The notes: generated from the letters alone by a model not told the origin. Positions 45,190 through 54,658 are shown, counted from the stretch's first letter. The stretch: 64,000 bases of DNA from Pseudacidovorax sp. RU35E (GCF_900156165.1 NZ_FTMY01000017.1:1-64000), one strand, 5' to 3'. Made by a program: numbers and translations.

Positions 45190-46154
45190 TGCCACGGCGG
45201 CCCCGCATCGGCCTGGCGCTGGGCAGCGGCTCGGCGCGGGGCTGGTCGCACATCGGGGTGATCCGCGCGCTCGAAGAGGCGGGCTATGCGCCCGATGTGG
45301 TCTGTGGCACCTCCATCGGCGCGCTGGTGGGCGCCATCTATGCCGCGGGTCAGCTGGACTGGCTGGAAGGCTGGGTGCGCAAGCTCACCTGGCAGGGCGC
45401 GGTGGGCATGCTGGACCTGAAGATGGGCGGGGGGCTGATCGAAGGCGGCAAGCTGCTCAAGTTCTTCCGCGAGCATTCGCAGGACCCGGACTTCGCCGAC
45501 CTGCCGCGCGCCTTCGGTTGCGTCGCCACCGAGCTGGCCACCGGCCGCGAGGTGTGGCTGCGCGAGGGCCCCGTGATCGATGCGGTGCGCGCCTCGATGG
45601 CCCTGCCCGGTCTGTTCACACCGACGCAGCAGGATGACCGCCTGCTGGTGGACGGCGGGCTGGTCAACCCGATCCCGGTCTCGCTGTGCCGCGCCATGGG
45701 TGCCGACCTGGTGATCGCGGTGGACCTCAACTGGGACCTGATCGGCCGGCGCAACCGCACGGCCTCACCCGATGCGCAGGAGGCCGCCGGCAGTGCGGTG
45801 ACGGCGGCGCCGCCGGCTGCGGCCGGCGTCCTCGCAACGGTGCTGGGCAAGCTGCGGCCCGCGCCGCGCGCGCCGGCCGGCAGCACGACGGAGATGCCCT
45901 CGCTGCTCGACGTGCTGGGCACCAGCCTGAACATCATGCAGGTGCGCATCACCCAGAGCCGCATGGCCGGCGAGCCGGCCGATGTGCTGGTGCGCCCACG
46001 CCTGTCGGACATCGCGGCGATGGACTTCCACCGCGCCGCACCGGCCATCGCCGAGGGCGAGCGCGCAGCCCGTCAGGCGCTGCCGCTGCTGGCCGACCTG
46101 GCCGTGCCCCTCAAGGACGGTGGAAGTCTGCCGCCGGTGACCGTCCAAGGCTGA
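45189..46154 (+). CDS. patatin-like phospholipase (RssA/NTE type)
   Basis: A 321-residue patatin-fold hydrolase. The oxyanion loop is LALGSGSARGWSHIG, the nucleophile S42 lies in CGTSIGAL, and the catalytic D155 is in LLVDGGLVNPIPV. The size and order match RssA-like bacterial patatins. It probably acts on phospholipid or lysophospholipid acyl esters inside the cell, complementing the outer membrane enzyme next door. Its ATG overlaps the pldA stop by one base. Confidence 0.9.
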   Translation: MPRRPRIGLALGSGSARGWSHIGVIRALEEAGYAPDVVCGTSIGALVGAIYAAGQLDWLEGWVRKLTWQGAVGMLDLKMGGGLIEGGKLLKFFREHSQDPDFADLPRAFGCVATELATGREVWLREGPVIDAVRASMALPGLFTPTQQDDRLLVDGGLVNPIPVSLCRAMGADLVIAVDLNWDLIGRRNRTASPDAQEAAGSAVTAAPPAAAGVLATVLGKLRPAPRAPAGSTTEMPSLLDVLGTSLNIMQVRITQSRMAGEPADVLVRPRLSDIAAMDFHRAAPAIAEGERAARQALPLLADLAVPLKDGGSLPPVTVQG

Positions 46155-46256
46155 GCGGCGGCGCAGGCCGACCGGTGCTGCCGGGCGGTACCGGCACGCG
46201 GCGCCCCGCGCGGGGGCGGCACGGTCCCGGCATCCCACGCCACCGACCTTCGACGT

Positions 46257-48281
46257 TCAGCTGCGATGCAACGCAGCCTGCAGCGTCTCGTGCACGACCT
46301 CGGGGTCGGCCGGCTTGATCAGGTGCGCCGCGAAGCCGGCAGCCTGGGTGCGCTGGCGGTCGATGGGGCTGCCATAGCCGCTGAGCGCCACCACCGGCAG
46401 GCGGGCACCCAGGGCCCGGCCGATCTCCACGCCACTGCCGTCTGGCAGGCCCAGGTCGGTCAGCACGATGTCGAATTCCTTCTGCGCGGCGCAGGCCAGG
46501 CCCTCGGCCACCGACGCGGCATGGGTGATGGCGTAACCGTAGTCCTGCAGGAAGAGCATCAGCAGCTCGGCCGCCTGGCGGTTGTCCTCCACCATCAGCA
46601 CGCGGGCGCCCTGGGCGGCGGCGGGCGGCGGCGGCGGGCTGGGCGCGGCACGCAGCGGCTGGGTCTCCTCACGGTCGGCCAGTGGCAGGCGCATCTCGAA
46701 GGTCGCGCCCTGCCCTGGCCCGGCACTGGTGGCGGTGAGCATGCCCCCATGTTCGATGACCAGATGCCGTGCGATGGCCAGGCCCAGGCCCAGTCCGCCG
46801 AACTGACGCGCCACCTCGCGGTCGGCCTGCTCGAAGGCCTTGAAGATGCGCTCCATCGCATCGGGCGCGATGCCAATGCCGTGGTCGACGACGCGGACCA
46901 CGAACTGCCCGTCCTTCACCTCGGACTCCAGCCGGATGGCGGCGCCCGACGGGCTGAACTTGATGGCGTTGCGCAGCAGGTTGGCGATGACCTGCTTGAT
47001 GCGCGCGGCATCGGCCCGCACCCAGGCGCCTTCGGACACGCCGCGCATGCTGAGCTTGAGCTTCTTTTCGGCCAGCGCGCCGCGCATCATCTCGCCGACC
47101 TCGGCGGGCAGCGCGGCCGCGTCGAGCCGGTCGGCGCGCAGGCTGAGCTTGCCGCTCGTGATGGTGGAGACATCCAGCAGGTCGTCGATGAGGCGCGCCT
47201 CCAGTTCGACGTTGCGGCGGATGCCGGGGATCAGGTCCTTGTGGCGCTCGGGCACGGTCGCCAGGCGCTGCAGCAACTGGGCAGCGAAGGAAATGGCCGC
47301 CAGCGGGTTGCGCAGCTCGTGCGACACGATGGCCAGGAACCGGTCCTTGGCCTCGTTGGCGCGCGCCATCTCTTCGTGTGCGGCCTCGGCCTGGGCGACG
47401 GCCGCGCGCAGGGCCTCGGCATTGCGGTGCTCGGCAGTGCGGTCGCGGATGATCAGGCAGTAGCGCACGCGGCTGGTGGCCAAGGGCGCTGCGTGGCGCG
47501 AGGCATCGCCCTCCAGGCAGGCCACGACCACGTCGGCCCAGCAGGGCTCGCCGTGCAGGGGCTGCAGCCACAGCTGCGCATTGAAGCTGCCACCCGCACA
47601 GCTGGCATGGAGCCACTCCATGGGTTGCGGCCCTTCACGGCTGGTGAGGAATTCATGCAGCGCGCGGCCCAGGGCCTCGGGCTCGCTCGAGCCCAGGATC
47701 TGCCGGGCGCCCAGGTTCCAGCGCAGCACGCGCGCCTGGGCGTCGAGCAGCACGACGGCATAGTCCGCCAGCGAATCGACCAGGCGGCCGAAGAGCAGGT
47801 CGTTGTCCTGGAGGGCGCGCTCGGCGCGTACCCGGCCATCGCGCACCGCCACCTCGCGCAGCGCCCGGTCCACCACCATGGGCAGGCGCGACAGGCGACC
47901 CTTGCTCACGTAGTCGGTGGCGCCCTGGCGCAACAGCTCGACGGCGTTGTCCTCGCCGATCACCCCCGAGACGAAGACGAAGGGCACCTGCGGCGCCACG
48001 CTGCGCGCCAGCTCGAGCGCCTGCTGGCCCGAATAGCCGGGCAGTTCGAAGTCGGACAGGATCAGCTCGAACCGCTCCTGCTGCAGCGCCGCGGCGTAGC
48101 CGGCCTCGTTGCGCACGGTCTTGATCTGCGCATGCGGATAGGCGCGCAGCAGCGCCTCGATCAGCAGTTCGGCATCGAACACCGAGTCTTCCAGCATCAG
48201 CACGCGCAAGGGTGCCGCACCACTGCCGGCCGAGGGGACCCGGGAGCCAGGGCTCACGCCGGCGGCCGCCCTGTCATTCAT
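46257..48281 (-). CDS. hybrid histidine kinase of phytochrome operon
   Basis: A 674-residue soluble hybrid kinase. It starts with a receiver (VLMLEDSVFDAEL; aspartate in ILSDFELPGYSG). A PAS-like domain follows (LDAQARVLRWNLGARQILG). The histidine kinase core is FLAIVSHELRNPLAAI, with NLLRNAIKFS, DHGIGIAP and GLGLGLAIA in the ATPase domain. It ends in a second receiver (VLMVEDN; DIVLTDLGLPDGSG). Receiver-kinase-receiver proteins act as phosphorelay nodes. Its ATG overlaps the upstream regulator by eight bases, so it is tied to bphP. Output genes are not visible; no DNA-binding domain is present. Confidence 0.88.
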   Translation of the reverse strand: MNDRAAAGVSPGSRVPSAGSGAAPLRVLMLEDSVFDAELLIEALLRAYPHAQIKTVRNEAGYAAALQQERFELILSDFELPGYSGQQALELARSVAPQVPFVFVSGVIGEDNAVELLRQGATDYVSKGRLSRLPMVVDRALREVAVRDGRVRAERALQDNDLLFGRLVDSLADYAVVLLDAQARVLRWNLGARQILGSSEPEALGRALHEFLTSREGPQPMEWLHASCAGGSFNAQLWLQPLHGEPCWADVVVACLEGDASRHAAPLATSRVRYCLIIRDRTAEHRNAEALRAAVAQAEAAHEEMARANEAKDRFLAIVSHELRNPLAAISFAAQLLQRLATVPERHKDLIPGIRRNVELEARLIDDLLDVSTITSGKLSLRADRLDAAALPAEVGEMMRGALAEKKLKLSMRGVSEGAWVRADAARIKQVIANLLRNAIKFSPSGAAIRLESEVKDGQFVVRVVDHGIGIAPDAMERIFKAFEQADREVARQFGGLGLGLAIARHLVIEHGGMLTATSAGPGQGATFEMRLPLADREETQPLRAAPSPPPPPAAAQGARVLMVEDNRQAAELLMLFLQDYGYAITHAASVAEGLACAAQKEFDIVLTDLGLPDGSGVEIGRALGARLPVVALSGYGSPIDRQRTQAAGFAAHLIKPADPEVVHETLQAALHRS

Positions 48282-48732
48282 AGCGGCGCGAGGTCTTGAC
48301 CGAGCCGGGCGGCGGCTCGTTGAGCACCGCCCAGAACACGCCCAGGTCGGCAATGGCCGAGACGAACTGCTTGAAGTCCACCGGCTTGACCACGTAGGCG
48401 TTCACGCCCAGTTCGTAACTGCGCAGCACGTCCGATTCCTGCTGCGAGGAGGTGAGCATCACCACCGGCACGCTGCGCAGGCTGGGGTTGGCGCGCACCT
48501 GCTCCAGCACCTCCAGACCGTCGACCTTGGGCAGCTTGAGGTCCAGCAGGATGACCGCCGGGTTGCCCGTGCCGCGGTCGGCGAACTCGCCTTCCTGGTT
48601 GAGGTAGGCCAGCGCCTGGGCGCCGTCGCGCACGGTGATGACCTCGTTGGCCAACTGGCTGCGTTCGAGCGCCATCAGGGTGAGTTCGAGATCCCGCTTG
48701 TCGTCCTCGACCAGCAAGATGGGCTTAAGCAT
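48274..48732 (-). CDS. single-domain response regulator (Rcp type)
   Basis: A 152-residue receiver without output domain. It begins MLKPILLVEDDKRDLELTLMAL, the phospho-acceptor aspartate lies in VILLDLKLPKVDGLEVL, and PVVMLTSSQ and VVKPVDF complete the switch residues. This type, like cyanobacterial Rcp1, is the usual phospho-acceptor of phytochrome kinases. It overlaps bphP by eight bases and the downstream hybrid kinase by eight bases, so translation of all three is probably coupled. Confidence 0.92.
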   Translation of the reverse strand: MLKPILLVEDDKRDLELTLMALERSQLANEVITVRDGAQALAYLNQEGEFADRGTGNPAVILLDLKLPKVDGLEVLEQVRANPSLRSVPVVMLTSSQQESDVLRSYELGVNAYVVKPVDFKQFVSAIADLGVFWAVLNEPPPGSVKTSRRYE

Positions 48733-50971
48733 GCAGTTCTCCGGGCTCGTCCTGTGCGGGACCTGGGGGATGGGGGGGCAGCACGAAGCCGAAGCGGGCG
48801 CCGCGTCCGGGTTCGCCATGCGCCCAGACCCGGCCGCCATGACGCTCGACGATGCGCTTGACGTTGGCCAGGCCGATGCCGGTGCCCTCGAATTCCTCCG
48901 CGGCATGCAACCGCTGGAACACGCCGAAGAGCTTGCCCACGTACTTCATTTCGAAGCCGACACCATTGTCCTCGACCTCGATGCCGCTGCCGTCCGCCTC
49001 CCGGATCGCACGCACCTGGATGACGGCCGGGCTGGCACCGCGGGTGTACTTGAGCGCGTTGGCCAGCAGGTTGCGCGTGGCCACCTGCAGCAGCAGCGGA
49101 TCGGCCTCCAGCACGGGCAGCGGCGCGTCGACCTTCCACTGCACACCCCGGCCCGCGTCGCCGCGCGAGAGCTCGTGGATCAGCCCTTCGATCAGGTCCG
49201 CCATCTTCAACGGCCGCAGCTTGAGCGCGGTGCGGCCCATGCGCGAGAAGTCCAGCAGCGCGTCGACAAGTTCGCCGGCGAAGGCGGCCGCGTCCTTGAC
49301 GTTGGAGAGATAGCGCAGCGCCCGTTCGGAGAGCTGGCGCCCCTCCATGTCTACCACCAGATCGACGAATCCCGCGATGTGGCGCATGGGCGCGCGCAGG
49401 TCGTGCGAGACGGTGTACGAGAAGGCCTCCAGCTCGCGGTTGACGCGACTGAGTTCCGTGGCCACCGCGGCCATCTCCTCGGCGCGCCGCAGCACGATGC
49501 CGATGAGCGCCTGACGCAGTTCGTCGGCGGCAGCGCGCTCCTCGGCGGTCCAGGACAGGCTGCGGCCACGGATCTTCTGCGCCCAGCTGGAAAAACTGCG
49601 CCGCGGATGGAGGCGGCCATCCTCCGGCCGCACTTCCTTGCGCGGATCGCCCGCCCAGGTGATCGTGCGCACATGTTCGGGCCGGAACCACAGCACCAGA
49701 TGCCGGTGCACCTGCGAGATCGACACCGCCAGGCAGCCGGCGATCTCCTGCCCGGCAGCCCAGGACGGCACCGTGTGCGGGCTCAGCGCGTCGTTGGCAT
49801 AGACGGGCTCTTCGAGGCCGGCGATCCAGCTCGCCAGTGCGAGTACCTCGGACTTGGGTGGCGTCTCGCCGGTGGTCCAGACCTCGTCGTCCAGCACCAC
49901 GGCGGCACCGGCGGCGCGCGCCAGCCGCAGCAGGGGCGCGGGCTCGGCCAGCAGGCGCTGCAGGCTGGCATCGCTATCGGACAGGTGCGACACGATCTCC
50001 AGGATCAGCTTGCGCAGTTCCAGGCGCTGGGCCGCCGAGGCATTGCTTTCCTTGGCCTGGATCTGCAGCGAGACCAGCCGCCCGAGGTGCTCGCAGGCCA
50101 GGCGCGTCGTGGGCGCGAGGTGGCGCGGCTGGTGGTTGTGGCAGGAGATCAGGCCCCACAGGCGCCCCTGCACCACCAGCGACACCGACATGGACGCGAG
50201 CGTGCCCATGTTGCGCATGTATTCGAGGTGCACCGGCGACACGCTGCGCAGCCCCGACTGGGACAGATCCACGGGCCGTTCGCTGCCGGGCCCGACCAGC
50301 GGCACGGGCGTGTAGTTGGCGTCCGGGATGATCCGGAAGTGATTGAGCGTGTACAGGTCGCGCGCCTGCGCCGGAATGTCGGCGGCAGGGAAGTGGTGGC
50401 CCGTGTAGCGCTCGTAGCCATCCTCGGCCACCTCGGCCAGCACATGACCATCGTCGTTCTCGTCGAAACGGTAGAGCAGGCAACGGCCGAAGCCGCTGAG
50501 CTGCTTCATCTCGGCGACGGCCAGCTCGGCAAGGTCCTCGATGCTGTCCACGGCCTGCAGCCTCGGCATGAAGGCCCGCGCCACCGTATAGATGGAGGTG
50601 CTTCCATGGGCCGGCTCTTCATAAGGCGGCTCGAACTCCACGATGAGCCGGCCATCGCGCGCATGCGCCGAGGCCTGCATGCGGGCACCTTCGCCCACCG
50701 CGAAACTGCCCAGCGGCACGGGAAAAGCCTGTTCCGGCAGGGCCTGCAGGCCGCGGGCCAGCAGCTCTGTCACCGCTGCGTGGCGCTCATGCTCCGGCCA
50801 GTTGGCGCTCCAGGCGACCTGCCCCCCGGTGGCGATGTCGATCACCAGAAGCCGGCCATGCGGCTGGATGGCTCCGGGAATGCGGATCGGCTCGTCCTCG
50901 CAGCGCGCCAGGTCGGCGGACTCCGGACCTGGGGATGGCTTGCGCGCGGGAGAGGCGGGGGACAGAGTCAT
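48725..50971 (-). CDS. bphP: bacteriophytochrome histidine kinase
   Basis: A 748-residue red/far-red photoreceptor. A PAS-GAF-PHY photosensory core is followed by a histidine kinase. The biliverdin-binding cysteine C24 lies in DLARCEDEPIRIPGAIQPHG. GAF has HHFPAADIPAQARDLY (usual PASDIP, here PAADIP) and SPVHLEYMRNMG. The PHY tongue keeps PRRSFSSW. The kinase has SYTVSHDLRAPMRH as phospho-histidine region and NLLANALKYT, EDNGVGFEM and EGTGIGLANV in the ATPase. It should switch kinase activity by light and pass phosphate to the adjacent regulator. No haem oxygenase (bphO) is visible in this window, so biliverdin must come from elsewhere. Confidence 0.94.
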   Translation of the reverse strand: MTLSPASPARKPSPGPESADLARCEDEPIRIPGAIQPHGRLLVIDIATGGQVAWSANWPEHERHAAVTELLARGLQALPEQAFPVPLGSFAVGEGARMQASAHARDGRLIVEFEPPYEEPAHGSTSIYTVARAFMPRLQAVDSIEDLAELAVAEMKQLSGFGRCLLYRFDENDDGHVLAEVAEDGYERYTGHHFPAADIPAQARDLYTLNHFRIIPDANYTPVPLVGPGSERPVDLSQSGLRSVSPVHLEYMRNMGTLASMSVSLVVQGRLWGLISCHNHQPRHLAPTTRLACEHLGRLVSLQIQAKESNASAAQRLELRKLILEIVSHLSDSDASLQRLLAEPAPLLRLARAAGAAVVLDDEVWTTGETPPKSEVLALASWIAGLEEPVYANDALSPHTVPSWAAGQEIAGCLAVSISQVHRHLVLWFRPEHVRTITWAGDPRKEVRPEDGRLHPRRSFSSWAQKIRGRSLSWTAEERAAADELRQALIGIVLRRAEEMAAVATELSRVNRELEAFSYTVSHDLRAPMRHIAGFVDLVVDMEGRQLSERALRYLSNVKDAAAFAGELVDALLDFSRMGRTALKLRPLKMADLIEGLIHELSRGDAGRGVQWKVDAPLPVLEADPLLLQVATRNLLANALKYTRGASPAVIQVRAIREADGSGIEVEDNGVGFEMKYVGKLFGVFQRLHAAEEFEGTGIGLANVKRIVERHGGRVWAHGEPGRGARFGFVLPPHPPGPAQDEPGELHA

Positions 50972-51681
50972 GCAGTGGGATGGACGCGCTCAGGCCTGCC
51001 ATGGCAGACCCGTGGACCGGGGCGGACAAAAGGTGGTGGAGCTTCTCAGCTTTTGCTCGCCCGACTTGTAGGCGCAGGCCGACACGCAGGTCCGAAGAAT
51101 GGACCTCCCGCGTCGCAGGCAAACACCGCCCGGTGGCCCCGCCCAAAAAAAAGGACCTCCCGGATGGGAGGCCCGAAAAGACAGGGCGTGCCTTCGTCGG
51201 AAGGCGAGGGAGGAAAAATCAGCCGCCCTGCCTGAATGGCGGCACGGATGGGCCTCGGGAGGATTGGAACCAGGGCCTCGCCGGCGTCAATCGGCTGAGG
51301 CGTACCTTAATCGCTCGGAGAGCTTTCCACTGCGCGTCGCAATACATCCAAAGTGTTCGTTCATGAACGATTTCTCGGTTCGCGCCTTTGGTTCTCAGTC
51401 CATTCGGATGAGCCAGGCCCCAGCAGCGTGTGGCATTCGGAAGACGCGGACCCGCAGCATGACCTGGCCTGTCGGGCACGACGGCGCCCCTCGCATCCTG
51501 CCTTTGCCGTGAGCCCGCGAGCGGGACGGCGCCCAGCACCTGAGTGGGCGACGCGCACCGTCAAGGTCGCGCGGCGCGTCGTGACGTCAGCCAGTCGCGG
51601 GGCGGCAAGTCGGCCAGCGGCGCGACTGTGCCATTGCTGCCGAATGGCCCAACACAATGGGCGGCAAGGATGCCACCAGCG
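50972..51681. other. intergenic region between bphP and cyoA
   Basis: About 710 bases without a convincing gene, between divergent operons. It holds a minus-strand intrinsic terminator (51145-51174). Next to it, at roughly 51250-51335 on the minus strand, lies a stretch that resembles a class II tRNA (D-arm-like CCGAGCGATTAAGG, T-loop-like GGTTCCAATCC), but its stems do not pair well and there is no matching acceptor. The rest looks featureless. Promoters for both operons must lie here but I cannot assign them. Confidence 0.5.
51145..51174 (-). terminator. intrinsic terminator upstream of bphP
   Basis: Read on the minus strand, a 9-bp stem (GGGCCTCCC with GGGAGGTCC, one G-U pair) and an ATCC loop are followed by eight Ts. 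It would stop leftward transcription before bphP, insulating it from anything transcribed from the tRNA-like stretch at about 51335. Confidence 0.85.
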
Positions 51682-52605
51682 ATGAAGACTGCAGCGATCA
51701 CCGGGCCCGGCGTGGGCATCGCGCTCGTGGCCGTGGCGCTGCTGCTGACCGGCTGCGGCGGAATCGGGTTCCTGCATCCGCACGGGCCAGTGGCCGCCGT
51801 GCAGCGCGATCTCTTCTTCGAGGTGACGGGCTGGATGATGGTGGTGGTGCTGCCGGCCATCCTGCTCGTCCCCTTCATGGCGTGGCGCTACCGGCGCAGT
51901 GCGCGCCACTCGGCCTACCGGCCGGACTGGAAGTTCTCGTGGCCGATCGAGATCGCGCTGTGGGGCGTGCCAGTGCTGCTGGTCGTCATCCTGGCGACGC
52001 TCATCGTCCGCAAGGCCGTCGCGCTCGACCCCTATGCGCCCATCGCGTCGGACCAGCCGCCGCTGGAGGTCGAGGTGATCGGCCTCGATGACAAGTGGCT
52101 GTTCGTCTATCCACAGGAACAGATGGCCACCATCGGCGTGCTGCCGCTGCCAGTGGGGCGGCCGGTGCACTTCCGCCTCACCAGTGGCACCGTGATGCAG
52201 TCCTTCGCCATTCCGGCGCTGGGCAGTCAGATCTACGCCATGGCCGGCATGGTCACCGAGCTGAACCTGCTGGCAGACCGGCCCGGCATGCTGCTGGGCC
52301 AGAACACGCAGTTCAACGGCAGCGGCTTCCAGGCGCAGAAGTTCCAGGCCCGCGCCATGCCGCCGGCGGACTTCGCCCGCTGGATCGGGCAGGCCCGCGC
52401 CGCCGGCCGGCCGCTGGACGCTGCGGCCTATGCCCGCGTGGCCCGGCCCGGCCAGCTCGCCGAACTGCAACGGCACTTCGACGTCGATCCGGCGCAGGGC
52501 CTCGTCTTCTCGGCCGTTCCTCAGGGCCTTTTCGATGGCGTGGTCGCGCAAGCGCGGCCAGCGCTTCCCCATCCTCACACCGGAGCGGCCCATGCCCATC
52601 CATGA
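51682..52605 (+). CDS. cyoA: cytochrome bo-type quinol oxidase subunit II
   Basis: A 307-residue lipoprotein (lipobox LLLTGCGG) with two transmembrane helices and a cupredoxin-like periplasmic domain. The domain lacks the Cu-A cysteines, as expected for a quinol rather than cytochrome c oxidase. IGLDDKWLFVYPQEQMATI and the later TVMQSFAIPALGSQIYAMAGM are family features. The C-terminal FQARAMPPADFARWI segment is the COX-ARM region. AAGGA lies 12 bases upstream of ATG 51682. It starts the cyoABCD operon. Confidence 0.93.
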   Translation: MKTAAITGPGVGIALVAVALLLTGCGGIGFLHPHGPVAAVQRDLFFEVTGWMMVVVLPAILLVPFMAWRYRRSARHSAYRPDWKFSWPIEIALWGVPVLLVVILATLIVRKAVALDPYAPIASDQPPLEVEVIGLDDKWLFVYPQEQMATIGVLPLPVGRPVHFRLTSGTVMQSFAIPALGSQIYAMAGMVTELNLLADRPGMLLGQNTQFNGSGFQAQKFQARAMPPADFARWIGQARAAGRPLDAAAYARVARPGQLAELQRHFDVDPAQGLVFSAVPQGLFDGVVAQARPALPHPHTGAAHAHP

Positions 52606-54658
52606 CGGAGGGTGGGGCGTCGTGCTGGGACGCCTGTCCTTCGACGCCCTGCCTTTCTACAGTGCCATCGCCACGGCCGCAGCCTCGCTCGTGGTGCTCG
52701 GTGCGCTGGGCGTCGCCGGCCTGCTCACCTGGCTGGGCCGCTGGGGCTGGCTGTGGCGCGAATGGCTCACCAGCCTGGACCACAAGAAGATCGGCATCAT
52801 GTACGTGGTGCTGTCGCTGGTCATGCTGTCGCGCGGCGTGATCGAGGGCGCGCTGATGCGGGCGCAGCAGGCGGTGGCCCTGGACAGCCCCGGCTTTCTG
52901 CCGCCGGAACATTTCGCCCAGCTCTTCTCCACGCACGGCTCGATCATGGTCTTCTTCATGGCCATGCCCTTTCTGACGGGCCTCATCAACTTCGTGCTGC
53001 CGCTGCAACTGGGCGCGCGGGAAGTGTCCTTTCCGCTGCTCAATTCGATGTCGCTGTGGCTCACGGCGGGCGGCGCCGGGCTGATGATGGTGTCGCTGGT
53101 CCTCGGCAAGTTCTCCACCGGCGGCTGGAGCGGCTACCCGCCGTACACCGAGGCCGCGTTCAACCCGGGCGTGGGGCCGGACTACTGGATCTGGGCCGTC
53201 ACGCTCGGCTCCATCGCTTCCACCATGACGGGCATCAACGTGGCGGTCACGGTCTACAAGCGGCGCTGCCCGGGCATGACGCTGATGCGCATGCCGCTGT
53301 TCTGCTGGACGGCGCTGTGCACCGCCATCCTGATGATCTTCGCCATGCCACCGCTCACCGTGGCCACCGGGCTGCTGGCGCTGGACCGCTACGCCGGCAT
53401 GCACTTCTTCACCAACGATGCCGGCGGCAACATGATGAACTTCGCCAACCTGTTCTGGCTGTTCGGGCATCCGGAGGTCTACATCCTCATCCTGCCGCCC
53501 TTCGGCGTGTATTCGCAGGTCATCTCCAACTTCTCGTCCAAGGTGCTCTACGGCTACGACTCGCTGATCGCGGCCACCATGTGCATCGCCGTGCTCTCGT
53601 TCACCGTGTGGGTGCACCACTTCTTCACCATGGGCCAGAGCGCCAAGCTCAACGCCGTGTTCGGCATCGCCACCATGGCCATCGGCATTCCCACCGGCGT
53701 GAAGGTGTTCGACTGGATCCTCACCATGTTCCGCGGTCGGGTGCGCCTGTCGGTGCCCATGCTCTATGCGCTGGCCTTCATGGTGCTGTTCGTGGTGGGC
53801 GGCCTCACCGGCGTGCTGCTGGCCAACCCGGCCATCGACTACCAAGTGCACAACTCGGTGTTCCTGGTTGCGCACTTCCACAACATGCTGATCCCCGGCC
53901 TGCTCTACGGCCTGCTGGCCGCATACACCTACTGGTTCCCCAAGGCCTTCGGCTTCCGGCTGCACGAGGGCTGGGGCCGCATCGCCTGCGGCTGCTGGGT
54001 GACGGGCTTCTGCCTGGCCTTCCTGCCGCTGTACCCGCTCGGCCTCATGGGGATGCCGCGCCGCAGCCAGGCCTTCTTCGAGCCGCAGTACCTGCCTTAC
54101 ACCATCGTCGCCGCCATCGGCGCAGCGTTCATGCTGGCGGCGCTGGTGTCGCTGGGCGTGCAGCTGATCGTCTCCGTCCGCCAGCGCGCCGCCCTGGCCG
54201 TGCCGGGCGGCGACCCCTGGAATGCGCGCACGCTGGAGTGGTCCATTTCCTGTCCGGCGCCGCACTACAACTACGCGGTGCTGCCCGTGGTGCACGCCCG
54301 TGACGCCTTCCATGCCGCCAAGGCCGCGGGCACCGCCTACCCGGTCACGCGCGACTATGAGGACATCGAGATGCCCCGCAACACCGGCACCGGGGTGGTG
54401 GTGGGCGTGGCCCTGGCGGCGGCCTGCTTCGGCCTGGTCTGGTGGATGTGGTGGCTGGCCGGGGCAGGCCTCGTCGTGGCGGTCGGTGCCGTGGTCGCGC
54501 GCAGCTTTGCCACCGACACGCTGCACCGCATCCCCGCCGCCGAGGTGCGCCGGCAGGACCAGGCCTGGCTTGCCGTCGCCCGCGCATTGCCGCGCACGGG
54601 CCGCGAGGCCGAGGCGAGCCCCGCCAACCGCGGCATGGCCGAGGCGGCCGGCGTATGA
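52592..54658 (+). CDS. cyoB: cytochrome bo-type quinol oxidase subunit I
   Basis: A 688-residue haem-copper oxidase core with about fifteen helices. Visible ligands are the haem b histidine in FSTHGSIMVFF, the CuB histidine and cross-linked tyrosine in FGHPEVYILILP, the CuB pair in VWVHHFFTMG, and haem ligands in VAHFHNMLIPG. The quinone-site arginine in GALMRAQQA fits a quinol oxidase. It pumps protons while reducing oxygen to water. Its start overlaps cyoA by 14 bases. Confidence 0.96.
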   Translation: MPIHDGGWGVVLGRLSFDALPFYSAIATAAASLVVLGALGVAGLLTWLGRWGWLWREWLTSLDHKKIGIMYVVLSLVMLSRGVIEGALMRAQQAVALDSPGFLPPEHFAQLFSTHGSIMVFFMAMPFLTGLINFVLPLQLGAREVSFPLLNSMSLWLTAGGAGLMMVSLVLGKFSTGGWSGYPPYTEAAFNPGVGPDYWIWAVTLGSIASTMTGINVAVTVYKRRCPGMTLMRMPLFCWTALCTAILMIFAMPPLTVATGLLALDRYAGMHFFTNDAGGNMMNFANLFWLFGHPEVYILILPPFGVYSQVISNFSSKVLYGYDSLIAATMCIAVLSFTVWVHHFFTMGQSAKLNAVFGIATMAIGIPTGVKVFDWILTMFRGRVRLSVPMLYALAFMVLFVVGGLTGVLLANPAIDYQVHNSVFLVAHFHNMLIPGLLYGLLAAYTYWFPKAFGFRLHEGWGRIACGCWVTGFCLAFLPLYPLGLMGMPRRSQAFFEPQYLPYTIVAAIGAAFMLAALVSLGVQLIVSVRQRAALAVPGGDPWNARTLEWSISCPAPHYNYAVLPVVHARDAFHAAKAAGTAYPVTRDYEDIEMPRNTGTGVVVGVALAAACFGLVWWMWWLAGAGLVVAVGAVVARSFATDTLHRIPAAEVRRQDQAWLAVARALPRTGREAEASPANRGMAEAAGV

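Noticed and set aside
51250-51335. A functional tRNA gene
   Set aside because: The T-arm and acceptor stems do not pair and no CCA-adjacent acceptor sequence is present.
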